From Phycisphaerae bacterium (lineage in GTDB: Bacteria; Planctomycetota; Phycisphaerae; UBA1845), in NCBI GenBank assembly GCA_029260235.1, contig JAJDDP010000177.1, forward strand, positions 1-62,185: a DNA stretch of 62,185 bases, read 5' to 3'. Positions 8,636-17,707 of the stretch are shown here, piece by piece. Positions within the stretch are counted from its first letter, which is position 1; the number at the start of each line of letters is the position of its first letter. The position numbers and the translations under genes are program-made. The notes under the pieces were generated by a model. It was not told the DNA's origin. It did not search any database and was given only the letters and a program-made list of their open reading frames with translations.

Positions 8636-8908
8636 ATGAACGAGGAATCATTTCAGCGAAAACTGACCGAATTGGTGGCTGAGATTGGCACTTTGCCGGT
8701 CGGCGAGCGCGACAAGCTCGAGCTGTTGGCCAAGCAAACCAAAGATCGCCATCAGCAACTCAAGAAAACAGTCAGCAGCCTGCAGGAGAGTATCGATTTT
8801 CTACGGCTCTCCATCAAGTACATCCTCTTTGATCTTGAAGCCACCCGCCGAGAGAACAAGTACATGCGCAAGCTGCTCGAAGAAGGTTCAGATCAATCGG
8901 AATCTTGA
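8636..8908 (+). CDS. Small coiled-coil protein, conserved in planctomycetes
   Basis: A 90-residue, strongly charged and almost entirely helical protein with heptad-like spacing (LTELVAEIGTLP, then LQESIDFLRLSIKYILFDLEATRRENKYMRKLLEE). There is no signal peptide, membrane segment or cysteine. The start at 8636 is chosen over an in-frame one 15 codons earlier because MNEESFQRKL begins the helical part; the ribosome binding site is weak (GGGAAG a few bases upstream). The C-terminal block I-K-Y-x-L-F-D-L-E-A-T-R-R-E-N is one I recall from many planctomycete hypothetical proteins, but I know of no function. A small cytoplasmic oligomer is the most that can be inferred. Confidence 0.75.
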   Translation: MNEESFQRKLTELVAEIGTLPVGERDKLELLAKQTKDRHQQLKKTVSSLQESIDFLRLSIKYILFDLEATRRENKYMRKLLEEGSDQSES

Positions 8909-9302
8909 ACGCACGTTCTTAGCCGTCGGTGAAGTTAGCCGGCGGGTGTAAGCCTTCTAGTCTTACTCCTGGGATGGGAGGGCTTCACATCACTAGCCGT
9001 CGTGATGGTCCAGTCGGTCTATCGACTCGGGCATCACGGCGGTATTCTTCTGCGCTGACTCCCCATAACTACTGTTGATAGCTGGCAATGCAGATGCTTG
9101 GTTTTGCGCTGTTGTTATTCCGAGATCGGGCCGACGGCGGTGATCACCCTGCGCCGCGCCACCCCGCGGCTGAAGAGGGAGGATCTTGACACCGCTGCTT
9201 TCCCCGGGCATGCTCTCGTGCTGATCGGGCCTAGCCTTCGCCAGATGTGGCGCGGAAATCTGGAACTTCTTGGGCAACTCACGAAGATTACGGAGATGGA
9301 TT
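8909..9302. other. Intergenic stretch, nothing recognised
   Basis: About 390 bases with no convincing gene. It contains small inverted repeats such as CATCAC...GTGATG at 8988-9007, and the ribosome binding site GGAGATGG just before the ATG at 9303. No known RNA or operator was recognised. Confidence 0.45.
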
Positions 9303-9830
9303 ATGAACAAACGATGGCTTTACCGTTTCGGATGGCTGACCATGATTGTCGGTATCACAACTCTTGGCACCGGATGCCCGACCACGGCCGGCGGTGGTGG
9401 CGGAGATGATGACGGCGGCGACCCAGCCCCTGAGTGCGCGGTCAACGACGATTGCGATGATAACGATCCTTGCACAACCGATAGTTGCGGCGACGATGGA
9501 AACTGCGCCACAGCCCCCGTGGAGTGTCCCGACGGTCAGGAGTGCGACGGCGAAACCGGCGACTGTGCTGACACTGGCGGTGGCGAAGGCGGAGGCGATC
9601 CTGCAACCGGCGACGCCGCAGCAGGCGAGACGACCTACGCATCAGATTGCATGGGCTGCCACGGCGATCCGGGTGATCCCCCAGGGCCGGTTGGTCCGGG
9701 CATCGCTGGAGCTGACGCGGAAGAACTCGCAGCCCATTTGACGGGCGCCGAACCCCACGCCGGGGGAGAGTTTCCTGAGCTGGGTGAGGCTGACTACGCG
9801 AACATGGCAGCCTACTTGGCCACGTTTTAG
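9303..9830 (+). CDS. Mono-haem cytochrome c lipoprotein with Cys-Asp-rich linker
   Basis: The 175-residue product starts with a lipoprotein-type signal (MNKRWLYRFGWLTMIVG... ending LGTGC, a slightly non-canonical lipobox with Cys25). Then come a Gly/Asp linker and a cysteine-rich segment of the C-x-x-D-D-C-D-D-x-x-x-C-T-x-D-x-C kind that is frequent in secreted planctomycete and myxobacterial proteins. The C-terminal 65 residues form a small class I cytochrome c domain: haem motif CMGCH at residues 116-120 and a GEADYANMAAYLATF terminal helix typical of the fold. The likely distal Met is not obvious. It would be a membrane-anchored electron carrier on the periplasmic side. The ATG at 9303 has GGAGATGG upstream; an inverted repeat with a short T-run follows the gene. 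Confidence 0.82.
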   Translation: MNKRWLYRFGWLTMIVGITTLGTGCPTTAGGGGGDDDGGDPAPECAVNDDCDDNDPCTTDSCGDDGNCATAPVECPDGQECDGETGDCADTGGGEGGGDPATGDAAAGETTYASDCMGCHGDPGDPPGPVGPGIAGADAEELAAHLTGAEPHAGGEFPELGEADYANMAAYLATF

Positions 9831-9887
9831 GATTCGACCTGTTCGCGCGGTCTGCGGCTTGGCTGACTGTGCGCTGAAGACAGTAAC

Positions 9888-9932
9888 GGCCGCGCTGTGC
9901 GTGACAATAGTCGCGGGCAGCGCGGCCTCTTT
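9888..9932 (+). terminator. Probable terminator of the cytochrome lipoprotein gene
   Basis: Perfect 10-bp arms GGCCGCGCTG (9888-9897) and CAGCGCGGCC (9918-9927) are followed by TCTTT. The hairpin begins 57 bases after the stop codon. Confidence 0.65.
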
Positions 9933-10120
9933 GATGGGCTGACACACTCACGCACTCTCTGCGGAATGAGAAACGATTATTCCTGGCGAGGATCCAAGAC
10001 CGGATTCCTTCTTATTCTCCAAGGCTTGCTCGAGCATGCGCATCTGCGTAACTTGCGCGAACCACCGTGATCTCTGACCTCCTGCATCTTACATATTCCA
10101 ACCCATACACAGGCGTTTGA

Positions 10121-12283
10121 TCAGTCCCACTTCCAATTCTCGCTCACGCCCCAGCGGCTCTTACCCGACCCACACGAATCATAGTGCTCGGTGGCCAGCA
10201 CAGAGATCCGATTCTTGCCATCCGGACATATCCAAAGCCCGGATCCGGCATCAAAATTCGTACCCGTCACGCCCACCAATGGGTCACAGCTATCACCGGT
10301 ACTCACATCTTCCTTGTTGGTGAATTCAAGCTTCATTTCCGAATCCTCGGTGAAGTGCAATCTATAACCGAAAACCTGGTCATCGTTCATTCCCGCACCA
10401 CAACGGAATGCTGGACCCTCACTACCAAACATCACCATGTAGACACCACCATCGAGGTGATCCGCTATCAGGTTCATGTTTTGGGGAGAGCAATCGGAAA
10501 AATTGTCACCTCCTGGATAGAGTTCCCCTCTGTGCCACTCGTCGATGAAATGGAATTCAGGGGTGCCATCGAGCGAGGTCCCTTTTGATTTAAGGAAGAT
10601 AATGTCGTCGCACCCATCCTTGACACATGCCGCTATCAGGTAGGTTCTATCCTTCAATCGCGTGATACCCACCGCCGAGTGGTGCTTGTCTGGTTTTTTC
10701 AGTGGGTCATCCAAGTCTTCCGGGTTATCGATGTATTGGGGATGCGTCCTGTAGATGTCTATCAGATATTTGAAGCTGAGGGTGGGTGACGCACCCCTGT
10801 CTATTTTCCACACTCCTATTTGGGGTCGGGTCTCGTTCTGAAAATCTTCCAAGGCCACGAAAAGATACTCGCCTATGAGCTGCGTACCTCCTGGGTGGTT
10901 GTAGCTGTGTTCAGTTCCCGCTTCACTAATGAGGCTCTGATGTACTACCGCGTCATGCCCACCATTTTCGCTACCGAAGCTCTGGGTTTGCACGAGTACA
11001 ATGTTGGACTGATGGTTATGTTCATCGCTCATGGTCACGGCGAGAAACCGGTCCTTCTCGCCGCTCCCAAGCCCTTCGTTGTCGAAATACTGTATGCTTT
11101 GCAGGTGTCTCTTGTTGCCGCCGCCAACGCCGCCGGGCGTAATCAGTCCCTGCCCAGCAGGCCAAGCGAATTTGTCCTTGTTCACATCCTGCCCATCCAG
11201 CTCATGCAGGAATGTCGTCACATTGAAGACGGCTGGGTTGCACTGCTGGGTATATGGACTGAGACAAAACGTATATCCTTCCAGTTCACACAGAAGGTGT
11301 CTTTTGGGATCACCGTCATCACAATCAAGATAGTTCGCGACATATCCGTCTGGAGGAGGATCGCCGTCAAGCCCGCAGATGAAGTTGTCGCTACGGCCAA
11401 ATCCATCGTCATCTGAATCCAGATACCAATAGGTGACGCCCTCATGAGTAGATTCTACGTCAGCTAGAGGTTGCAGTTCGACATAGGAATGTCCCGAACT
11501 AACCGAGATGTTGTACAGGCCGCCGTATCGAAGTTCCGGCTCTATTTCCGTGGCTTGGCGAACGACCACGAAATAGTAGCATGTCGATGGCAACGTTACT
11601 TCCACCGACACTTCCGGAAATCCAGTAAACAGATGTTCCTTGAAAAGAGAAGGGCCGCAGGCCTTGGTGCCTCTAATGCTGAGATCCAAGTCACTGCCCG
11701 TGACCGGACACGCGCCCTCATGCAGAACCGAAATGTTCACCGTTTCGCCGGCATGTCCGAAGAAACCGTAACTATCTCTATCCGTTTTGAACGAGTTCCC
11801 AAGGTGTGATTGTCTCGAGTTGTTTGCGGCACAATCGTACGAATCCGTCGTTGATTCGACGTTTCTCAGGGGGTCCAGTTCCAAAACGCCTGTGGTCGAT
11901 TCGACCAAAATTGAGTAGAGCCCACTGTATCGCTCTTCCAGTGGTATATTCTCATTCTGTGCGACCACGACATAATATTCACCAGTCTCTGGCAGTTGTC
12001 CTCCAACATTCAAGACCGAAGATCCGGTATCGACATGTTTGAATCTTACCCCGGGCATATGATCTCTGAATGCCAGCGTCAATTCATGGCCGGAATCAAA
12101 GCAGGTATGAAGAGGCTCGACCGTGATGTTCACAACATCGCCGGCAAAGCCGGAGAAGCTGTAGGTATCTCTGTCTCTTGTCAGCCGATTCCCAAGATAA
12201 GAATTATACTGTACCGATTCGGCAAGTAGTGATGTTGAGCAGCAGGCCATCAGCGAGATGGTCAATAGCATGGACCTGTTCAT
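10121..12283 (-). CDS. Large secreted protein with tandem prepeptidase-like repeats and MopE-type metal-binding motif
   Basis: The 720-residue product starts with a signal peptide (MNRSMLLTISLMACCSTSLLAES). The ATG at 12283 is preferred over an upstream TTG because AGGAG lies 9 bases before it. Residues about 20-150 and 150-285 are two copies of a beta-sandwich-like unit (LGNRLTRDRDTYSFSGFAGD and LGNSFKTDRDSYGFFGHAGE, each ending in L-x-P-L-x-x-V-E-S-T), similar in style to prepeptidase C-terminal domains. Next is W-Y-L-D-S-D-D-D-G-F-G ... NYLDCDDGDP, the putative metal-binding motif also found in MopE-like proteins. The last 400 residues look like an all-beta (propeller-like) domain and are not recognised. 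Sampled lines of this gene are about 42-50 % G+C, clearly lower than the neighbours, suggesting a different origin. No operon partner is evident. Confidence 0.8.
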   Translation of the reverse strand: MNRSMLLTISLMACCSTSLLAESVQYNSYLGNRLTRDRDTYSFSGFAGDVVNITVEPLHTCFDSGHELTLAFRDHMPGVRFKHVDTGSSVLNVGGQLPETGEYYVVVAQNENIPLEERYSGLYSILVESTTGVLELDPLRNVESTTDSYDCAANNSRQSHLGNSFKTDRDSYGFFGHAGETVNISVLHEGACPVTGSDLDLSIRGTKACGPSLFKEHLFTGFPEVSVEVTLPSTCYYFVVVRQATEIEPELRYGGLYNISVSSGHSYVELQPLADVESTHEGVTYWYLDSDDDGFGRSDNFICGLDGDPPPDGYVANYLDCDDGDPKRHLLCELEGYTFCLSPYTQQCNPAVFNVTTFLHELDGQDVNKDKFAWPAGQGLITPGGVGGGNKRHLQSIQYFDNEGLGSGEKDRFLAVTMSDEHNHQSNIVLVQTQSFGSENGGHDAVVHQSLISEAGTEHSYNHPGGTQLIGEYLFVALEDFQNETRPQIGVWKIDRGASPTLSFKYLIDIYRTHPQYIDNPEDLDDPLKKPDKHHSAVGITRLKDRTYLIAACVKDGCDDIIFLKSKGTSLDGTPEFHFIDEWHRGELYPGGDNFSDCSPQNMNLIADHLDGGVYMVMFGSEGPAFRCGAGMNDDQVFGYRLHFTEDSEMKLEFTNKEDVSTGDSCDPLVGVTGTNFDAGSGLWICPDGKNRISVLATEHYDSCGSGKSRWGVSENWKWD

Positions 12284-12472
12284 GGCATTTGCTCCTATCA
12301 ATCGACATTTTCCAGTTGCCTGATCTCAATCGATCACCCTATCCGGACGGCCTGCTCGATTCAGCGCGGTACGGCCTCCATCGCCATCGACCACGCCAAC
12401 AGCCGCGGGAAATTAATCGGATCTTCTACATTCCGTGCGCAGTTGCCGAGAGATGCGGGACTGCGGCCATCA

Positions 12473-12898
12473 TCATGGCCCCGTGAACGTTGTCTGGACG
12501 ACTGCGTAATCGGCCTGGTCCACGGTGCCGCTGAGATTCACGTCAAAACACCCGCATCCGAAGGTAACGCCTGCACCGGGGCCGGTCAGGCACGCTTCGA
12601 AACCGGCGTAATCGAGTAGGTCTACACCGCAGGTATGATCGCAGTCGCCCCGCGGCGTCTGGAACCAGAAGCCGCCGGTCAGTTCAAAGCCGGCGCTGGT
12701 CATGATCGGGCCTGCATCCGGCTGGCCGACCGTACCTGACAGCTCGAAATCGCCGCCGGTGCTGAACATCGCCCCGCCGCCGTCGATGGTGTAACGCGTG
12801 ATCTCAAACTGCGGAGCGCGGGCATCGGCGTCGAGGCCCGCGGTTGGCAAGAACGCAAATGCGGCTGAGATGCACACGAGTGAGAATGTTGCGTTCAT
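12473..12898 (-). CDS. Small secreted protein with dockerin-like C-terminus
   Basis: A 141-residue exported protein. The ATG at 12898 is selected because AGGAG lies just upstream and a signal peptide (MNATFSLVCISAAFAFLPTAGLDADA) begins there. The middle has the Y-T-I-D-G-G-G ... G-G-D-F-E-L-S-G-T-V-G-Q-P-D-A-G ... F-E-L-T-G-G-F-W-F pattern, which I recall from many small planctomycete secreted proteins. The end has two dockerin-like repeats, VDLLDYAGFEACLTGP and VNLSGTVDQADYAVV. It lies directly downstream (119 bases apart) of the gene at 13023-14180 on the same strand, so the two may be co-transcribed. Function unknown; a structural or cell-surface role is a guess. Confidence 0.78.
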   Translation of the reverse strand: MNATFSLVCISAAFAFLPTAGLDADARAPQFEITRYTIDGGGAMFSTGGDFELSGTVGQPDAGPIMTSAGFELTGGFWFQTPRGDCDHTCGVDLLDYAGFEACLTGPGAGVTFGCGCFDVNLSGTVDQADYAVVQTTFTGP

Positions 12899-13022
12899 CG
12901 AATCACTCCTTGGAGATTCGTCGTCATGTCCGAACGGTGACGCGAGACTGTCCTGAGCCGTATGCCTTAGCGTGCGCGGACGTCCGCGCGGGCGATAGCC
13001 CACGGCTCAGTTCGTCACTTCG

Positions 13023-14180
13023 CTAGGGTGGCGGCGGGAAATCGACCAGCACTGGGCCGTCGTAGATCCTCCCGGTAGTCGATCTGAGCGTCACCATGCA
13101 ATCCTCATCCCCGGTGAGCGGCGCGCTGGTGCGAAGCGTAAATTCGAGCGAGATCTCCTCGTATGGTTCTAGAATGGCGCGTTGAGCCTCCACCGGCGCG
13201 ACGTGCAACGGGCAGTCGGTAACCGTAACGACATAATCGCTCTTGAGGTCCGCGAAGTTGCCGAGATCGACGCACAATTGCGCCATGCGCGTGTCGGCAG
13301 TATATGGTTCTGCGTGGGCCGCTATGATGGCGCCGACCGACTCGGTCTTGATCACCTTCAGGCTAACCGCGTCTACGACCAACATAAGGAGGTCGTCGGT
13401 GGCGAGATAGGCCCTAATCTTGATTGGATAGGTGGGGCCTTGGTCGTCCTGGGCATGGTAGAGCGGGTGGTCAGGCGCCACCGTGAAGTTGAGCGTTTCG
13501 TCGCCCTTCACGACCTCCACCGCGACATCGAACGCTCGAACCGCCGGCACCGCGGACTTCGGCAGCTTGTTGACACGTATTGTAAACGTCTCGGGAGGCG
13601 GGCCCTCGTCCAGTGCCTCTATGAAGAACTCCTCCCCCTCGCTAACGGCGACCGCAATGACCGCCTTGTGCTCGCAGTCCATGCCGTACTCGTTCACTTC
13701 GCAGTCCTCGATATCCTCCGTGAACGCGACAAGCCCACCCATGTAGCCGTGTAGCGCGTCCACACGGGCGTCCGCAGTCGCGGAATACGGTGGTGCAGTC
13801 AGCGATTGGCGCGGACTCAGCGTGGTGAAGTCGCCGCTGCCCGCCGGTGAGCGTACGGCGATTTGCAGCCACCTAGCCATCCCATTGAATGCACCCACGC
13901 CGAAATCCAGCTTGGCGGTGAACAGGCCGTTGAGGACGTTCACCGCTGTGACGTCCACCGTCGATCCGACCTGATTGCCGCCGGTGGGCGGATCGCCGCT
14001 CCCGACGTCGTCCCACAGGCTGAACTGAAAGTCTGCCGTCGCGCTGAGCGGCACGCCGGCGTGCTTGAGCTGTCCCTGATAGGTAAATTCGGTGCCAAGC
14101 GGCGACTGCGCCCAAGCCGCGCTTGCAGCCAATCCGACACCCAGACCAGCCGCACAAGTTACCATGCACGCGCGCGTCAT
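13023..14180 (-). CDS. Secreted protein of unknown function
   Basis: A 385-residue protein with a signal peptide ending AASAAWAQS. It opens with a beta-rich domain common in planctomycete and other environmental genomes ([19 protein letters not shown], then [13 protein letters not shown] and [16 protein letters not shown], about residues 27-145). The remaining 240 residues look like Ig- or CARDB-like beta domains (V[15 protein letters not shown]) and are not recognised. No cysteine-rich part, haem or membrane anchor is present. The ATG at 14180 follows AGGAGAG. Sampled lines of this gene are about 67-68 % G+C, higher than the rest of the window. Confidence 0.75.
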   Translation of the reverse strand: MTRACMVTCAAGLGVGLAASAAWAQSPLGTEFTYQGQLKHAGVPLSATADFQFSLWDDVGSGDPPTGGNQVGSTVDVTAVNVLNGLFTAKLDFGVGAFNGMARWLQIAVRSPAGSGDFTTLSPRQSLTAPPYSATADARVDALHGYMGGLVAFTEDIEDCEVNEYGMDCEHKAVIAVAVSEGEEFFIEALDEGPPPETFTIRVNKLPKSAVPAVRAFDVAVEVVKGDETLNFTVAPDHPLYHAQDDQGPTYPIKIRAYLATDDLLMLVVDAVSLKVIKTESVGAIIAAHAEPYTADTRMAQLCVDLGNFADLKSDYVVTVTDCPLHVAPVEAQRAILEPYEEISLEFTLRTSAPLTGDEDCMVTLRSTTGRIYDGPVLVDFPPPP

Positions 14181-14335
14181 GATGTCTCTCCTGTTTGAGG
14201 TGTTGCCTGCTTGGTGCTGGGTGAACTGGAGATGAACGTCCCGACCCGCTCCGCGCAGCTTCTCGCTGCCATGCAGGCCAGTCCGGTAACGGAAGGTCAG
14301 GGCGTCGTGCTGTGCATCATTTCACTGGGGCGGAC

Positions 14336-15034
14336 TCAAAAGCCCATGTGGGGCCCCATCATGGCTGCTGTATTGCCGTGCATGTGGCCGGTGGGTCCGC
14401 CATCGGTCATATGAAACTCCATTGCATCGCTGATGATGATCAATTCCTCGGTGTCTCCGTCGCCATCCAAGTCGTCAACGTCAGGCGACAGGATGCACTC
14501 ATAAACTTGCCCACACTCGAAATCCTGTCCCAGGAATCCGGGCACAGCCATCGTATTGGGGATGGCTTCGCCGTCGGCGAGGTGGCAACCAGCTTGGCCT
14601 GGCTCATCGAGAGGTCCAAGCCCGATTATCTCCACGCAGGGCAGCGAGACTGTCATGTCTTCGCCGGCGGCGACGATCACATCCTCCGAGAGTTCGTCAA
14701 AACCCATGTGGCTCGCGAAATAGTTGAGGTGGAATGTGCCTTCAGTTTGCGACTGATTGCTGAGGTGGACGGTCATGCCCAGGCCTGACGAAGCCAAGTC
14801 GCCTCGGGAATCAAAACCTATGTTCTCGGGCATGTGCTCGCTGTATCCGTTCATCATGGTGCCGCCGTAGCCGCTCTCACCGCCAACATTTGCGGCCACA
14901 TTGATGGCCTTTGCGGCAACTTCCGACGCTGAGCCGGAGTTTTCCGCACCGCTAGGAACAACACCCGCCGAGCAGCCAGCGATGATTATCGCCACGACTG
15001 ACAGGGGAAGAACAGGCCAATAGACACGAAACAT
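14336..15034 (-). CDS. Lipoprotein of unknown function
   Basis: The 232-residue product has a lipoprotein signal (MFRVYWPVLPLSVVAIIIAGCSAG, lipobox IAGC). The ATG at 15034 is chosen because GAGGAGA precedes it; an in-frame start 29 codons earlier lacks one. The mature part is acidic with many Met and His residues, including a C-terminal stretch E-F-H-M-T-D-G-G-P-T-G-H-M-H-G-N-T-A-A-M-M and an internal D-D-L-D-G-D-G-D-T-E-E-L calcium-loop-like motif. The Met/His-rich tail could bind copper or another soft metal, but this is inference. It resembles small planctomycete lipoproteins of unknown role. Confidence 0.75.
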   Translation of the reverse strand: MFRVYWPVLPLSVVAIIIAGCSAGVVPSGAENSGSASEVAAKAINVAANVGGESGYGGTMMNGYSEHMPENIGFDSRGDLASSGLGMTVHLSNQSQTEGTFHLNYFASHMGFDELSEDVIVAAGEDMTVSLPCVEIIGLGPLDEPGQAGCHLADGEAIPNTMAVPGFLGQDFECGQVYECILSPDVDDLDGDGDTEELIIISDAMEFHMTDGGPTGHMHGNTAAMMGPHMGF

Positions 15035-15388
15035 GGTCAAATCTCCTCGCAAAGGGAACAAATACAGGTACTCAGCACGACAGCACCGTGCCAGGGCAGC
15101 AACGTGCGGGCCCAGGCGCACCGATCCTACACTGCCCTAGCACAGGGCCAGCAAGCACCGTGCCACTCCGAAGGTGCGGTTTCTTGAGTGCACTGCTCAA
15201 AGCTAACCCGCCAGTCAAAGTCCACACGACCGCCTCCAGCTAGTTGGATCCAACTACAATCAACCCGCCATCGGAGACTGCCAATTGTGAGAACTCGCCT
15301 ACGTGCCCATGGCAACCAATCTCCATTACCCCCGGCAATTCTGCTCATAGATGCAGCTTCACGAAGGGGCGGTTCGACCAGAATTGGG
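15035..15388. other. Intergenic stretch between lipoprotein and methyltransferase genes
   Basis: About 350 bases upstream of the lipoprotein gene (minus strand). Reading frames across it on the minus strand are extensions or shadows of the neighbouring methyltransferase gene and show no domain. I see no known RNA or operator; it presumably holds the lipoprotein promoter. Confidence 0.4.
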
Positions 15389-16129
15389 TCATCTGCGCAT
15401 GATGAAGAAGGCGTAGCTGTAGTACTGCGAACAGTTTCCGAATACCGATATCTCCTTCCGGGCTTCTGCCAGAACAGTTTCAGCCTCCGGAATTCCTTCC
15501 CACATCTGTTCGTTCTCCGTAACTCGTTCCGCCAAAGGGTCGTAGTACGACTCGGTCCAGGATGATGCGGGCAGGACAAAGTGATCGATGCTCTCGTAGC
15601 CCAGGCCCGAGATAACATCGAGTTTCCTTTCGACGCTGCCGATTTCGGGATACTCACGCCAGAAGTCGATGGCTTCCCGGGGTGGATTGGGCTCGAGCCA
15701 CACAGCCTCGCTAACCGCCACGTACCCACCGGGTTTGACGAAGTCCTTCACTTTGGCGAGTCCCTTTTCGAAGCCGATGCAGTAGATTGCGCCCTCGGAC
15801 CAGATTACATCGAAGGTGGAGGGCTCAAACGCCATGTCGTTCATATCAAGCTGAACAGTCTCAAGCCGGTCCTCGACTCCTGCACACTCGGCAGCCCTCC
15901 TCATCCTTGCGATCATCTGTGGCAGCAGGTCCAGTGCTACCACGGTGCCCTCGGAAAGCCTGAGAAGTTCGACGGTCTGCATCCCTGGACCGCATCCAAT
16001 GTCCAGGATTCTGGGTCTTGCCGGTAGATGCTCCATCATCTCGAAGGCCTTGCGGGTGAGGGCGTTGTCGCCGGGCCCGGCCCTGGGGAGGGTGCCGTAC
16101 AGTTCCATGAAGTAGTCCATTCGATCCAT
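15389..16129 (-). CDS. Class I SAM-dependent methyltransferase
   Basis: A 246-residue soluble protein with a complete class I methyltransferase core: motif I ILDIGCGPGMQTVEL (about residues 40-55), motif II acidic residue in VVALDLLPQMI, motif for adenine binding in VQLDMNDMAFEPSTFDVIW, and post-I W-S-E-G-A-I-Y region where substrate binding usually occurs. The C-terminal cysteine/tyrosine-rich end (FGNCSQYYSYAFFIMRR) resembles small-molecule methyltransferases of the Methyltransf_11/25 type. Substrate unknown. The ATG at 16129 follows GGAGAG. The cardiolipin synthase gene ends about 50 bases upstream on the same strand, so co-transcription is possible. Confidence 0.85.
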   Translation of the reverse strand: MDRMDYFMELYGTLPRAGPGDNALTRKAFEMMEHLPARPRILDIGCGPGMQTVELLRLSEGTVVALDLLPQMIARMRRAAECAGVEDRLETVQLDMNDMAFEPSTFDVIWSEGAIYCIGFEKGLAKVKDFVKPGGYVAVSEAVWLEPNPPREAIDFWREYPEIGSVERKLDVISGLGYESIDHFVLPASSWTESYYDPLAERVTENEQMWEGIPEAETVLAEARKEISVFGNCSQYYSYAFFIMRR

Positions 16130-16178
16130 GTCGTCTCTCCAGGCCTAATGCTCCTCTGCAAGCTCCAAACTGGGTGAT

Positions 16179-17624
16179 TCAAATCAGCGGCGCGCACAGC
16201 CGTGCGGCGCCTTCGATAAGTTGCTTTCTAATCGGTGGATGCAGCACGCTCTTGTGGTCTACCCGACGGCCATTAGCGCAGTGCTCCTCGATGTCTTTGA
16301 CCAACGCCGCAGCTACGCCCTCGTCGTAGATCAAGGCGGTAATCTCAAAGTTGAGCCTAAAGCTGCGCATGTCCATGTTGGCTGACCCCAACATGCCCCA
16401 GCGGTTGTCTACCGTGGCGATCTTGGAATGCAGCATGCCGCGGTCTAGTTCATAGACTTCGACGCCCCCCTCGAGCAGCTCAGCGTAGTAGCTTCTGCCT
16501 GCCCACAGGGCGATCTTCGCATCCGTCCGGGTCGGTAGTACCAGCTTCACCTTGACACCGCGGAACCGGGCATGAATCAAGGCCATGCGAATTGCGTGCG
16601 ACGGCACAAAGTACGGCGTAGCGATATGGATTGTCTCTTGGGCAGCCTCCAACGCCGCAAACAGCAAGTGCTCAAGCGCGTCGATTCCTTGGTCCGGGCC
16701 GGTGGGCAGGATCTGAACAATGGAAGTACCTTGGCCAACCGGTGCGGGGAAGAAACGATCATCGTGCAGCGCGTTTCTGGTCGCGAACAACCAGTCCTCG
16801 GCGAAAATCTGTTGCAAGAAGAGGGCGGCCGAACCGCGAACCCTCATCTGGCTATCATGCCAAGGGCTCAGCCGCTTGAGGCGCCCGCGATACTCATCGC
16901 CGACGTTTTGACTACCTAGGAATCCGGTGCATCCATCGACCACCACCACCTTGCGATGGTTTCGCAGATGCGGCGCCCATCGCCGACGCAAAGGATACAG
17001 CGGCATAAAGAAGGCCACCTCCACACCGGCATCCACCATGCGTTTCGTGAATCGCTTAGATAATCGAAAGCAGCCCACCGCATCAAGCAGCAAACGACAC
17101 TCGACACCCTCCCGGGCCTTCTCGATCAGCAAGTCGCGAAAGTGCCGACCTGTGGCATCGTCTTGCCAGATGTAGTATTCCAGGTGGACGTGCTTCTTGG
17201 CCCCTCGAATAGATTCTTCCATCGCAGAATAGATGGCATTGGCATCGTTGTAGACTTCGACTTGGTTGTCGTTGGTCGCAGGCATGCCGACAAGGCGACG
17301 GCCGATCTGCTCTACGCCGGCAAGATTGTCGGATAGGCCTGCGTGAAGGAGTTTTCCGGCTGCATCTGCTTGCAGCTCGGCGCGGCGGCTAAATCGCTGG
17401 ATACGGTGTACGATCCGTCGACGCTTGCGATGCACGCGGCGAACGACCCGGTCAGCCCCGAAAACAGCGTAAAAGCAGAATCCCAGCAAGGGTATCGCGC
17501 TTAGCCCCATGACCCAGGCGAGCATAGCCATAGGTTCTTTTCGGCCGCGCAAGACGCCAACCACGCCAATGCAGGCCAATGCAACATGAGCCCCCAAAAA
17601 CCAAGTCCATCCGTTCATAGCCAT
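16179..17624 (-). CDS. cls: Cardiolipin synthase (phospholipase D superfamily)
   Basis: This inner-membrane enzyme joins two phosphatidylglycerol molecules into cardiolipin. The 481-residue protein has two N-terminal membrane helices (about residues 5-25 and 34-55) followed by a basic stretch, then two phospholipase D domains with intact HKD motifs: HRKVVVVD at 223-230 followed by GFLGSQNVGDEY, and HSKIATVD at 399-406 followed by GSANMDMRSF. Length and order match bacterial ClsA-type enzymes. The start MAMNG at 17624 has no clear ribosome binding site; the ATG two codons later is an alternative. It lies downstream of selD on the same strand with an 83-base gap. Confidence 0.9.
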   Translation of the reverse strand: MAMNGWTWFLGAHVALACIGVVGVLRGRKEPMAMLAWVMGLSAIPLLGFCFYAVFGADRVVRRVHRKRRRIVHRIQRFSRRAELQADAAGKLLHAGLSDNLAGVEQIGRRLVGMPATNDNQVEVYNDANAIYSAMEESIRGAKKHVHLEYYIWQDDATGRHFRDLLIEKAREGVECRLLLDAVGCFRLSKRFTKRMVDAGVEVAFFMPLYPLRRRWAPHLRNHRKVVVVDGCTGFLGSQNVGDEYRGRLKRLSPWHDSQMRVRGSAALFLQQIFAEDWLFATRNALHDDRFFPAPVGQGTSIVQILPTGPDQGIDALEHLLFAALEAAQETIHIATPYFVPSHAIRMALIHARFRGVKVKLVLPTRTDAKIALWAGRSYYAELLEGGVEVYELDRGMLHSKIATVDNRWGMLGSANMDMRSFRLNFEITALIYDEGVAAALVKDIEEHCANGRRVDHKSVLHPPIRKQLIEGAARLCAPLI

Positions 17625-17707
17625 AGGAGTGTTGGCTTCTGGCTACGGCATGTCAACAAAACTAATTCTGCAATGTTCCTGGGGATGTTATGGGCGGTTG
17701 TTCTGAT

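Noticed and set aside
10820-11416. A 198-residue plus-strand frame inside the 720-residue secreted protein gene
   Set aside because: Antisense shadow of the real gene; no signal, domain or ribosome binding site.
15127-15729. A 200-residue minus-strand frame overlapping the methyltransferase gene
   Set aside because: Out-of-frame overlap of a complete methyltransferase; its unique part has no recognisable domain.
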